The position numbers were made by a program, and so were the translations under genes. A stretch of DNA of 64,000 nucleotides from Bog-473 sp036502025 (GTDB taxonomy: Bacteria > Actinomycetota > Acidimicrobiia > Acidimicrobiales > RAAP-2): assembly GCA_036502025.1 (NCBI GenBank), contig DASXZJ010000025.1:1-64000 (forward strand), in the 5' to 3' direction. The first letter of the stretch is position 1, and each line of letters starts with the position of its first letter. Shown here one piece after another: positions 32,017 to 40,019 of this stretch. The notes beneath the pieces were generated by a model that saw only the letters and a program-made list of their open reading frames with translations, was not told the DNA's origin and did no database searches.

Positions 32017-32892
32017 ATGTTGGATGAACTGAGCGGCAAGGTGGCGGTCGTCACCGGGGGGGCCGCGGGGATCGGGCGGGGCATCGTCGAAGCTCTCCTT
32101 GACGAGGGAGCACGCGTCGTGATCGCCGACGTGGAGCAGCCGGTACTCGACGCCGCGTTGATCGAGTTGGCCGCGCTCGGCGAGGTGCGCGGTGTGGTCA
32201 CCGATGTCTCGTCGCCGGCGTCGGTGGAGGCCCTGGCCGAGGACGTGTTCGACCGGGAGGGCGCCTGCCACCTGTTGTTCAACAACGCCGGCGTGACGTC
32301 CGGCGGCGGGGGTAGACCCTGGGAGCAGGAGCCCAACGACTGGACGTGGTGCTTCAGCGTCAACGTCTTCGGCGTGGCCAACGGCATGCTCTCCTTCGTC
32401 CCCCGGATGATCGAATCTGGTGAGCCCGGGGTGATCGTCAACACCTCGAGCATGGACGGCGGCATCGCCCCGGTGCCCTACGCCTCGGTCTACGCCTCGA
32501 GCAAGGCGGCCATCTCGTGCCTGAGCGAAGCCCTGGCCCACCAGCTGGTGGCGGCGGAGACCCAGCTTCGGGCGGCCGTCTTCTACCCGTCCGGCGGTTT
32601 GCTGGACACCGGCCTGTGGACGGCCCAGCGCAACCGCCCGGCCGGGCTGGCCCGGGTAAAGCCGCGCCCGCCCGCCCCGGGGACGACCTTCGAGGAATTC
32701 AAGGCCCACCTCACGGCATCGGGACGTTCGGCCGAGTTGATGGACCTGCGAGAGCTCGGCCGCTTCGCCGTCGAGGGCGTCAAGCGAGGCGACTTCATCA
32801 TCGGTCACGGCCTGGAAGAGGCCGCGGCCATGCTGCACCGCCGAGCCGACGCCATCGGCCAGGGCCTCCTGCCACCGGCCGCGCTGAGTTGA
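32017..32892 (+). CDS. SDR-family oxidoreductase
   Basis: The 291-aa classical SDR carries TGGAAGIGRG (residues 13-22), FNNAGVTSGG near 89, NTSSMDG with the catalytic Ser near 145, and YASSKAA with Tyr and Lys near 160. The C-terminal 100 residues (FYPSGGLLDTGLWTAQRNRP and beyond) are longer than in the minimal family. The gene lies 10 bases before an amidohydrolase gene, so they are co-transcribed as part of the 32-37 kb catabolic cluster. Confidence 0.88.
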   Translation: MLDELSGKVAVVTGGAAGIGRGIVEALLDEGARVVIADVEQPVLDAALIELAALGEVRGVVTDVSSPASVEALAEDVFDREGACHLLFNNAGVTSGGGGRPWEQEPNDWTWCFSVNVFGVANGMLSFVPRMIESGEPGVIVNTSSMDGGIAPVPYASVYASSKAAISCLSEALAHQLVAAETQLRAAVFYPSGGLLDTGLWTAQRNRPAGLARVKPRPPAPGTTFEEFKAHLTASGRSAELMDLRELGRFAVEGVKRGDFIIGHGLEEAAAMLHRRADAIGQGLLPPAALS

Positions 32893-32902
32893 GGGACCAA
32901 CG

Positions 32903-34138
32903 ATGACACCAACCCTCTCTGACCGTTACACCATCGTCTCGGCCGACGGCCACGCCGGCGGGGACATTCAGGATTACCGGCCCTACCTGGCCGGCCGCTG
33001 GCACGACGAATTCGACGCCTGGGCGGCCGAGTATGTGAATCCCTTCGCCGACCTGCTGGCGCCGGTGGCCTATCGCAGTTGGGACAGCGATCGCCGCTTG
33101 GCCGAGACCGAGTCCGACGGCATCGCGGCCGAAGTGCTGTTCCCCAACACCGTGCCGCCCTTCTTCACCGAAGGCAATCTGGTGGCGCTCCCGCCGACAC
33201 CGGAGGACTACGAGCGTCGCTGGGCGGGCGTGCAGGCCCACAACCGCTGGCTGGCCGACTTCTGCGCCCGCACGCCGGGGCGGCGGGCCGGCGTCATCCA
33301 GGTCTTCGCCAACCACATCGACGATGCGCTCGGCGAGATCCGCTGGGCCGTGGAGAACTTCCGTCCGTTCGGCGGCGTGCTGCTGCCCTCGATCCCACCG
33401 AACTCCCACCTCCCCCCACTCTGGGAGACGCACTACGAGCCCCTGTGGCAGCTGTGCGCCGACCTCGATGTGCCGATCAACATCCACGGCGGGAGCGCGC
33501 TACCTGACTACGGCGAGCACGCAGCGGCGCGTTCGATGATGCTGATCGAGATCCCCTGGTTCAGCCACCGGGCCGTCTGGCACCTCATCTTCTCCGGCGT
33601 GCTCGAGCGCCATCCGTCCCTGCGCTTCGCCGTCACCGAGCAGGGCGTCGCCTGGTTGCCCCGCGGGCTCGAGACGCTGGACTGGTTCTACGGACGCATG
33701 ACCCTGCCCGAGGCCGCCGAAGCGCGCTTCTTCGGCGCCGCCGCCGCGCAGATGTCGATGACCCCCTCGGAGTACTTCGCCCGCAACTTCTGGATCGGCG
33801 CCAGCTTCCTGCGCCCCAGCGAGTCGCCCTTGCGCCACGACCTCGGCGTCGACCGGATCATGTGGGGCGCCGACTACCCCCACTCCGAAGGCAGCTACCC
33901 GTACACCACCGAAGCCCTGCGCGTCGCCATGGCCGACTGCACGCAAGCAGAGGTGCGGGCCATGGTCGAGACGACCGGGGCCGCCTTCTACGGCTTCGAC
34001 CTCGACCTGTTGCGGCCCATCGGCGATCGCATCGGGCCGTCGGTGGCCGAGGTGAGCGTGCCGTTGCCACCGGAGTCGTGGCCCCAGAACTCCACCTGCA
34101 ACGCCTTCGACCACACCCAGATCCTGCGGTCCTGGTAG
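32903..34138 (+). CDS. Amidohydrolase-2-family metal-dependent hydrolase
   Basis: A 411-aa TIM-barrel hydrolase/decarboxylase of the amidohydrolase-2 family. Its N-terminus, RYTIVSADGHAGG, replaces the usual DxHxH metal motif with DGHAGG, retaining one His. INIHGGSALPDYG supplies the second metal His, RFAVTEQGVAWLPRGLE the third, and DRIMWGADYPHSEGSYP the final conserved Asp. Members act on cyclic amides, esters or carboxylates. It is paralogous to the protein at 35.6-36.9 kb (same DRYTI/ERYTI-SAD-HAG beginning and C-terminal GFDLDLLRPIGDRIGPS). Together they flank an acetoacetate-decarboxylase-like gene. Confidence 0.87.
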   Translation: MTPTLSDRYTIVSADGHAGGDIQDYRPYLAGRWHDEFDAWAAEYVNPFADLLAPVAYRSWDSDRRLAETESDGIAAEVLFPNTVPPFFTEGNLVALPPTPEDYERRWAGVQAHNRWLADFCARTPGRRAGVIQVFANHIDDALGEIRWAVENFRPFGGVLLPSIPPNSHLPPLWETHYEPLWQLCADLDVPINIHGGSALPDYGEHAAARSMMLIEIPWFSHRAVWHLIFSGVLERHPSLRFAVTEQGVAWLPRGLETLDWFYGRMTLPEAAEARFFGAAAAQMSMTPSEYFARNFWIGASFLRPSESPLRHDLGVDRIMWGADYPHSEGSYPYTTEALRVAMADCTQAEVRAMVETTGAAFYGFDLDLLRPIGDRIGPSVAEVSVPLPPESWPQNSTCNAFDHTQILRSW

Positions 34139-34145
34139 AGGTTCC

Positions 34146-34787
34146 TCAGTCGGGCAGGAGACCGTCGAGCAGGTGCTCGAGGGTGAAGAGGAAGAGCGCG
34201 TCGGCATCGACGCCCTGCTCCATGGCATGTTGCAATCCGGCCTCGACGGCGCCCCCACCCTGGCTGCGCCAGAGCTCCTGGGTGGTCTCGCTCCCCTCGA
34301 CCCGCTGCTCGAAGTTGTCGGTCAGGAGGATGAAGCCGCCCACGGTGAAGAGGATGGCCCGCACCACCATGGCGGCCTGGTCGCCCCGCAACCCGGTCGC
34401 CGCCACCTCGCGGGCCAGCGCCACCTGGGTGGGGAACGAGAGCTCGGCCGCCCGCCCGAGCTCCAGGGCCAGTTCCTGGACGGGTTGGGTGGCCGCCACC
34501 TGCTCGCGCAGGCCGGTGGCCAGCTCGACGATCCGCCGCCGGGGCGTCCGGCCCCGCACCTTGGGTTGGGGAAGCTCGTCGATGAGCGCGGTGAGCGCCT
34601 CGCCCAGGAGGGCCTCCCGGCTCCCGAAGTGCCAGTACACCGAGGTGGGGGTCACCCCGGCCAGGGCGGCCACCTTGCGCATGGTGACCCCCGCCACGCC
34701 GTCCCGCAGCAGGAGGGTCCTCGCCGCCGCCACCAGCCGTTGCTCGGTCGGCTCCGCGGTGGCTCGGCGCGCCAGCGGGGAGGGCAT
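34146..34787 (-). CDS. TetR-family transcriptional regulator
   Basis: A 213-aa repressor: helix-turn-helix in RLVAAARTLLLRDGVAGVTM and RKVAALAGVTPTSVYWHFGS (residues 15-60). The remainder is a helical ligand pocket containing FTVGGFILLTDNFEQRV. The start at 34787 (MPSPLARRATAEPTEQ) precedes the domain properly; longer frames are shadows. It is divergent from the acetoacetate-decarboxylase-type gene over a 72-base gap containing GAACAGTGTTC, a likely operator, so it should control the ADC/amidohydrolase operon and perhaps the upstream cluster. Confidence 0.88.
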   Translation of the reverse strand: MPSPLARRATAEPTEQRLVAAARTLLLRDGVAGVTMRKVAALAGVTPTSVYWHFGSREALLGEALTALIDELPQPKVRGRTPRRRIVELATGLREQVAATQPVQELALELGRAAELSFPTQVALAREVAATGLRGDQAAMVVRAILFTVGGFILLTDNFEQRVEGSETTQELWRSQGGGAVEAGLQHAMEQGVDADALFLFTLEHLLDGLLPD

Positions 34788-34830
34788 GGGGGGTGAGCGT
34801 AGCGACTCTCGACACCGGAGCCGACTTGTG

Positions 34831-34841
34831 GAACAGTGTTC
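34831..34841. promoter_or_regulatory. Putative TetR operator
   Basis: GAACA-G-TGTTC is a perfect inverted repeat in the 72-bp gap between the divergent TetR and ADC-type genes; one further base pair on each side almost fits. Size and position suit a TetR dimer. Confidence 0.5.
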
Positions 34842-34859
34842 AAGACGGGAGGTCGTTGC

Positions 34860-35639
34860 ATGCAGACAGTGAGATATGGAGCGCGTACCGAACAGGTCAA
34901 TCGGGAGATCGCCGCGACAAAGCAAGGGGACATCTGGTCCGAGGCGGTCACCGCCGTCTACGAGACCGACCCCGACATCATCGCCGCCGTGTTGCCGCCG
35001 CCCCTCGAGCCCGGGCCCAGGCCCCTGGTGCGCATCACCATCACCAAGGTCGAGATGCCCGGGCTCCCCATGTTCGGCGCCGGCTGGATCGGCGTCCAGG
35101 CCAAGCACGGGGACCGTCTCGGTGAGTATCCGATCCTGATGCCGATGACCACGGAGCAATCCCTCATCGGCGGGCGCGAGACCAACGGCGAGCCCAAGAA
35201 GCTGGCCGAGGTCGAGGTGATCCGCGACGGGGCCCGCGTCGAGGCGCGCATCGCCCGCATGGGCTCGATCCTCTGCGAGATCGTGGGCACGGTCAAAGGC
35301 ACCCGGGAGAACTACGAGATGGAGAAGACCGACTTCTGGTTCAAGGTCTCGCCCTCGCCCGAGGCTCCCGGGCAGCTGGACCAGGACCCGCTCCTGGTCT
35401 ACGGCGAGAAGACCGAGCGCACCCGGCGCTACGAGGGGATCGAGGGCGAGCTCATCATCAAGGAGGCGCCGCTCGATCCGATCGCCGACCTGGTCATCCG
35501 GCGGGTGGTCGATCTCAACTGGACGGAGCGGGCCTCGACCCAGGTCGGACGGATCATCGGCCCGGTGCCCCGGGCCTCGCTGGTGCCGTATCTCCACCAG
35601 CGCTACGACGACCTCTCGGTGTTCGGGTCCAAGCGATGA
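34860..35639 (+). CDS. Acetoacetate decarboxylase-family protein
   Basis: The 259-aa protein is of the ADC fold, in which a Lys forms a Schiff base with a keto acid. The catalytic region is visible as GGRETNGEPKKLAEVEV near residue 110, with Lys117/118 in the GEPKK motif. MFGAGWIGVQAKHGDRLGEY and YPILMPMTTEQSLIGG precede it. Distant members catalyse aldol or dehydration chemistry instead of decarboxylation, so the reaction is not fixed. The ATG at 34860 is used. It overlaps the next amidohydrolase gene (ATGA) and is divergent from a TetR regulator. Confidence 0.85.
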   Translation: MQTVRYGARTEQVNREIAATKQGDIWSEAVTAVYETDPDIIAAVLPPPLEPGPRPLVRITITKVEMPGLPMFGAGWIGVQAKHGDRLGEYPILMPMTTEQSLIGGRETNGEPKKLAEVEVIRDGARVEARIARMGSILCEIVGTVKGTRENYEMEKTDFWFKVSPSPEAPGQLDQDPLLVYGEKTERTRRYEGIEGELIIKEAPLDPIADLVIRRVVDLNWTERASTQVGRIIGPVPRASLVPYLHQRYDDLSVFGSKR

Positions 35640-36892
35640 GCGAGCGTTACACGATCATCTCGGCCGACGCCCATGCCGGCCTGCCCTGTGAGGGGTACCG
35701 GCCCTATCTCGATGCCACCTATCACCGCCAGTTCGACGAGTACCTGGCCGAACGGACGGCCAACCGGGACGAGCAGTTGCAGATGAATTACGACTACATC
35801 ATGGGCTGGGAGACGGAGAACGAGGAGGGGCTGCGCGGGGCCTGGGACATCGACCAGCGCGACAAGGAGCTCGACGCCGACGGGGTGAGCGCCGAGGTGA
35901 TGTTCGCCGACGCCGACGCCATCACGGGTATGGCGTCCCCGCCCTTCGGTGCCGGTCTGTCCGCCGGGGCCATCGCCGATCCCGAGCTGGCCTTCGCCGG
36001 TGCCCGGGCCCACAACCGCTTCCTGGCCGAGATGTGCGCCCGCAGCCCCGAGCGGCACGGTGGCATCGCCCTGGTCCCCATCACCCACGGCGTGGCGCGC
36101 TCGGTGGCCGAGATCGAGTGGCTGGCCGAGCAGCCCGGCATCAAGGGGATCATGGTGCCGACGATGTGGCACGACCTGGTGCCGTACAACCACCCCGACT
36201 ACGACCCGGTGTGGGCGGCCTGCCAGGCGGCCGGGTTCCCCGTTCACACCCACTCGGGTGAAGCACCCCAGGACGAGTACAACGGCAACATCGGCATCTA
36301 CCTGGCCGAAGTGGTGTGGTGGGCGGCCCGCCCCATGTGGCACCTGCTCTTCTCCGGGGTCTTCGAGCGCTTCCCCCGCCTCAAGTACGTGGTGACCGAG
36401 GCCGCCGCCTACTGGGCGGCCGACATGATGTGGAAGTGGGACCAGTACATGGGTGGCGGCCACACGACCAAGAAGATGGCGGCGCTCCTGGCCGGCAAGA
36501 TCTCCAAGCTCCCCTCGGACTACTTCGGCGAGAACATCTTCATCGGGGCCTCCACCATGTCCAAGGAGGAGATCCGGCGTCGCCATGTGCTGGGCTGCGA
36601 CGTCGTCATGTGGGGGACGGACTACCCGCATCCCGAAGGCACCTGGCCCCACACCCAGGAACGGCTGCGGGGTGACTTCGGTGGCATCCCGGTCGAGGAC
36701 GCGCGCCAGCTGCTGGGTGAAACGGCAGCCCGGTGCTACGGCTTCGACCTGGCGGCCCTCCAGCCGATCGCCGACCGCATCGGGCCCACCCCGGCCGACC
36801 TCGGCCAGGACACTTCCCGCCGCACCGATCCCGAGGAGATTCGGAGTGCGCGCTGGTGGAAGGACGAGTACCAGGTCAAAGCACCGGGCTGA
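35636..36892 (+). CDS. Amidohydrolase-2-family metal-dependent hydrolase (paralogue)
   Basis: A 418-aa paralogue of the hydrolase at 32.9-34.1 kb. ERYTIISADAHAG at the N-terminus contains the first metal ligands, KGIMVPTMWHDLVPYNHPDY the middle barrel strand, FPVHTHSGEAPQDE the two His, LKYVVTEAAAYWAADMMWKW the conserved Thr-Glu, and DVVMWGTDYPHPEGTWP the Asp. The C-terminus adds a charged tail (RSARWWKDEYQVKAPG). It is translationally coupled to the ADC-type gene, so both enzymes probably act in one pathway. Confidence 0.87.
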   Translation: MSERYTIISADAHAGLPCEGYRPYLDATYHRQFDEYLAERTANRDEQLQMNYDYIMGWETENEEGLRGAWDIDQRDKELDADGVSAEVMFADADAITGMASPPFGAGLSAGAIADPELAFAGARAHNRFLAEMCARSPERHGGIALVPITHGVARSVAEIEWLAEQPGIKGIMVPTMWHDLVPYNHPDYDPVWAACQAAGFPVHTHSGEAPQDEYNGNIGIYLAEVVWWAARPMWHLLFSGVFERFPRLKYVVTEAAAYWAADMMWKWDQYMGGGHTTKKMAALLAGKISKLPSDYFGENIFIGASTMSKEEIRRRHVLGCDVVMWGTDYPHPEGTWPHTQERLRGDFGGIPVEDARQLLGETAARCYGFDLAALQPIADRIGPTPADLGQDTSRRTDPEEIRSARWWKDEYQVKAPG

Positions 36893-36981
36893 GGACCCAC
36901 CGGTAGGGTCATCAGCGTGAGGGCTCCGACCGTCCGACCGGCAGACGTTTCGCTCCCTGCCGCGCCGGGCAGTGTGCGCCC

Positions 36982-37803
36982 ATGACCCAGTACGACGTCA
37001 AGCTCCTTTTGGCCGATGTCGACGGGACCCTGGTCACCCAGGAGAAAGTGCTGACCGCGCGAGCGGTCGCGGCCGTTCACGCCCTCGGTGCCGCCGGCAT
37101 CGTGTTCGCCGTCACCAGCGGCCGCCCGCCGCGGGGGATGTCGATGTTGATCGAGCCGCTCGGGCTCACCACCCCCATCGCCGCCTTCAACGGAGGCCTG
37201 ATCGTCCAGCCCGACATGACGGTCATCGAACAGAGAGTGATACCCGAGGCGCTGGTCAGCCCGACATTGGCGCTCATGGAGTCCTTCGGGCTCACCACCT
37301 GGATCTACCGCGGCGCCGATTGGTACGTGCGCGACCTGGCGGGACCCCACGTCGACCGCGAGGCGGCCACCGTCGCCTTCAAGCCCACGCTCACGGCGAC
37401 GTACGCCGATCTCACCGACGACGTGGCCAAGATCGTGGGCGTGAGTGACGACGCCGACGCCATGGCACGCGCCGCCGAGGCGGCCCGCGAGCATTTCGGT
37501 GACCACGTGACCGCCGCCCTGTCACAGCCGTACTACCTCGACGTCACCCATCCCGAGGCCAACAAGGGCAGCGTGGCCAAGTTCCTCTCGGCCCGCTTGG
37601 ACATACCGACTTCACAGATCGCCACCATCGGGGACATGCCCAACGACGTACTGATGTTCGCCCACTCCGGGCTCAGCATCGCCATGGGCAATGCCTCACC
37701 CGAGGTGCAGAGGGCGGCGCGCGTCGTCACGACCACCAATCAGGACGAAGGTTTTGCCAACGCGGTCGAGCGCTTCATCCTGCCGAGGGGGTCCGCTACG
37801 TAG
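36982..37803 (+). CDS. Cof-type HAD hydrolase
   Basis: The 273-aa protein is a HAD-IIB (Cof) phosphatase: motif I LLLADVDGTLVTQEK with the DxDGT acids, motif II VTSGRPPRG, the cap domain from 85 to 195, Lys in PEANKGSVAKFLSARLDI, and motif IV ATIGDMPNDVLMFAHSGLSI followed by AMGNASPEV. Such enzymes dephosphorylate sugar phosphates, flavin or pyridoxal phosphates. Its gene follows the amidohydrolase gene at 89 bases. Confidence 0.9.
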   Translation: MTQYDVKLLLADVDGTLVTQEKVLTARAVAAVHALGAAGIVFAVTSGRPPRGMSMLIEPLGLTTPIAAFNGGLIVQPDMTVIEQRVIPEALVSPTLALMESFGLTTWIYRGADWYVRDLAGPHVDREAATVAFKPTLTATYADLTDDVAKIVGVSDDADAMARAAEAAREHFGDHVTAALSQPYYLDVTHPEANKGSVAKFLSARLDIPTSQIATIGDMPNDVLMFAHSGLSIAMGNASPEVQRAARVVTTTNQDEGFANAVERFILPRGSAT

Positions 37804-37814
37804 GAATCCCGGTC

Positions 37815-38330
37815 TCAGGGCTGGTAGGGAGGGGCCTCGCCCCAACCCCAGCGGGGTACCGGCGCCGCCTGGACGACCTCGGCCCCCGGCTGCGAGTTGC
37901 CCATCGCCAGCCGCGTGCCCCACTCGAGGTACGCCACCAGGGCCGAGCGGAATTCGGGGTCGTCCGGTAGCCCGGCATCGTCCGCGGCCAGGCTCATGAG
38001 CGAGGCGAACCGGAAGCGCTGCTCGGGAGTGATGCCCAGTCCCAGGTGCTGGTGGACCATCCGGTCGTAGCCGCCGAGCTCGGCGGTGTACTCCGCCGGG
38101 CCCCCGAAGACCTCGCTCCACCACGCCGCCACGTGACGCCGGTGCTCCCCGTGCACGCCTCCGGGGAAGAAGGGCGAGAGCAGATCGTCCGCTTCGACGC
38201 GATCGTAGAAGGCGTCGATCATGCGGGTGAATGCCTCGAGCCCGCCGGCCCAAACGAAGAGCGTCGGTGGGCCGGCCACCCTTGGAATGTACCCGGGCGG
38301 AGGGACAACCAGATCGAACCCGAGGGGCAA
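37815..38330 (-). CDS. Group II truncated haemoglobin
   Basis: A 171-aa protein with the 2-on-2 globin core. AFTRMIDAFYDRVEADDLLS is helix A/B, WWSEVFGGPAEYTAELGGYD the GGP turn before helix F, and MVHQHLGLGITPEQRFRFAS supplies the proximal His. FVW near residue 26 and WW in the E helix are typical group II distal features. It binds O2 or other diatomic gases, probably for redox or NO protection. The C-terminal 30 residues, Pro/Trp-rich, are extra. The start is uncertain: residues 1-20 are unusual, and a shorter form from a downstream start is possible. Confidence 0.83.
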   Translation of the reverse strand: MPLGFDLVVPPPGYIPRVAGPPTLFVWAGGLEAFTRMIDAFYDRVEADDLLSPFFPGGVHGEHRRHVAAWWSEVFGGPAEYTAELGGYDRMVHQHLGLGITPEQRFRFASLMSLAADDAGLPDDPEFRSALVAYLEWGTRLAMGNSQPGAEVVQAAPVPRWGWGEAPPYQP

Positions 38331-38424
38331 CGGGGGCGCAACCCTCGGTTCCTACATTGCTGAGGCACGGCGAAACCGGTCAGAAAGCCCGGTTCACCAG
38401 CCGGGTCACACAAGGTGGGGGGAA

Positions 38425-39174
38425 ATGACAATCGAGGCAATTGGCTGGCAGCCCCGGGACTTCGCTCCCGAGCCACGGTCGGGGCATCAGCCGGTCGTCG
38501 CCGCCGGGCCACGCCGCCGGTTCGGCCTCAAGCGGGTGCTCATCGGCACCGGCGTCGCCCTGTTCGCCCTCGCCGCCTCGGTGGCGGCCTACGTCGGGGT
38601 CGGCCTCTACAAGATCGACCACGCCGTCCACCACGTCGAGATCCCGGCCACTCTCCTGGCCAAGGGCCACAACGACCTCCTGGCCGTCGTCAAGGGCCCC
38701 AACCACACCGAGGAGATCTACGTCTTCCACACCATGACCGGGCACACCAACGTGCTCCAGATACCCGACAAGCTGCAGATCGTCACCCCCGGCGGCCAGC
38801 ATCTCCCCGTCTCCGGCGTCGACCTCCGGAAGCCGGCCGACATCATCTTCGGCCTGAACCACCTGGGCATCCCGGTCGATCGCTACGTGGGCGTCGACCT
38901 CCACATGGTGAGCCCGACGTCATCGCTGGGCAAGCTGGCCACCGGGAAGCTCTCGGTGAGCTCCTTGATCTCACACCCCGCCGGCTCCATGGCGCTGATC
39001 GAGTCGGTGGCCCATCACGTGTACCTCGGGCCCAACACGGCGCCGTCGGCCCTGCTGTCGCTGACCAAGGTGCCGGCCGGCCATCCCGTCTCGGTGCCGA
39101 CGTCGAAGGATTCCAACGGGAGGGTGGTCCTGTCCGCCACCCCCTACGTCGACGTCCTGCGGAACTTCCTTTAG
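38425..39174 (+). CDS. LCP-like (LytR-CpsA-Psr) membrane-anchored protein
   Basis: The 249-aa protein has a 35-residue cytoplasmic head ending RRRFGLKRV, one membrane span (LIGTGVALFALAASVAAYVG), and an extracytoplasmic domain whose order resembles the LCP family: NDLLAVVKGPNHTEEIYVFH, TNVLQIPDKLQIVTPGGQHL (normally the strand-plus-IPRD motif), IIFGLNHLGIPVDRYVGVDL (normally GI-x-IDHYV-x-VDF). The catalytic Arg and Asp of ordinary LCP phosphotransferases are not evident (IPRD is IPDK). It may therefore be a degenerate or non-catalytic relative. Start ATG 38425 behind GGTGGGGGG. Confidence 0.65.
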   Translation: MTIEAIGWQPRDFAPEPRSGHQPVVAAGPRRRFGLKRVLIGTGVALFALAASVAAYVGVGLYKIDHAVHHVEIPATLLAKGHNDLLAVVKGPNHTEEIYVFHTMTGHTNVLQIPDKLQIVTPGGQHLPVSGVDLRKPADIIFGLNHLGIPVDRYVGVDLHMVSPTSSLGKLATGKLSVSSLISHPAGSMALIESVAHHVYLGPNTAPSALLSLTKVPAGHPVSVPTSKDSNGRVVLSATPYVDVLRNFL

Positions 39175-40019
39175 AACTCGCCCTCGGCGAAGAAGTTGAC
39201 CCAGTTGCTCTGCATGGACGCCCCGTCCGCGATGACGGTCGACCCGCTCACGTAACGGGCGGCCGGCGAGCACAGGAAGAGCACCATGGCCGCCATCTCG
39301 TCGGCCGTGCCCATGCGGACGGTGGTGCCCTCGGCGACCAGCTCGTCGGTGAAGCTCTGCTCGGTCCGGCCAACCGTCTTGAGCTCGGCGCCCACCATGC
39401 CGGGCGTGGAGAAGATGCCCGGCGCGAAGGCGTTGATGGTCACCCCCCGCCGCATCAGGTAGGGCGCCAGGGTCTTGACCAGGTTGACCACTCCCGCCCG
39501 CGCCGCGCCGGAGTGGGCGAACATCGGTGCCCCCCGATCGAAGGAGAAGGTGTGGACCACGTTGACGATCGACCCGAAGCCGGCCCCGGCCATCGGCTCC
39601 ATGAAGCGATTGGTCATGTTCCAGGTGCCGTTGAGGTTCAGGTCCACCACCGAACGCCACCCGTTGTCGGAGATGGCGGTGGGCAGGGCGGGGAACTGAC
39701 CCCCGGCGTTGTTGATCAGGAAGTCGACCTGCCCGAACTGCCCGTACACCGTGTCACGGAGCGCATCGACCTGCTCGGGCTCCCTGATGTTGGTCGGGAC
39801 GGCCAGGCACCGCCCCCCGGACGCGGTGATGGCGGCGGCGGTCTCGTCGAGGGTGTCCGCCGTCCGCCCGGCCACCACCACCTGGGCGCCCAGGGCGGCG
39901 AAGGACTGCGCCACCTCGAGCCCGAGCCCGGTGCCGCCGCCGGTGACCACGGCCACCCGCCCCGAGAAGAGATGGTCGGCGAAGACGGAGGTCCCGGGCC
40001 CGCGAGCCCACTGGCTCAT
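39171..40019 (-). CDS. SDR-family enoyl-CoA reductase-like protein (PECR-like)
   Basis: A 282-aa SDR: TGGGTGLGLEV near residue 27, NNAGG near 103, then VVHTFSFDRGAPMFAHSGAARAG where the normal YxxxK is HSGAAR. That HSGAAR pattern is characteristic of the peroxisomal trans-2-enoyl-CoA reductase/2,4-dienoyl-CoA reductase branch. A role in fatty-acid metabolism is supported by the acyl-CoA dehydrogenase gene upstream, whose stop overlaps this gene's ATG (ATGA). Confidence 0.8.
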   Translation of the reverse strand: MSQWARGPGTSVFADHLFSGRVAVVTGGGTGLGLEVAQSFAALGAQVVVAGRTADTLDETAAAITASGGRCLAVPTNIREPEQVDALRDTVYGQFGQVDFLINNAGGQFPALPTAISDNGWRSVVDLNLNGTWNMTNRFMEPMAGAGFGSIVNVVHTFSFDRGAPMFAHSGAARAGVVNLVKTLAPYLMRRGVTINAFAPGIFSTPGMVGAELKTVGRTEQSFTDELVAEGTTVRMGTADEMAAMVLFLCSPAARYVSGSTVIADGASMQSNWVNFFAEGEF

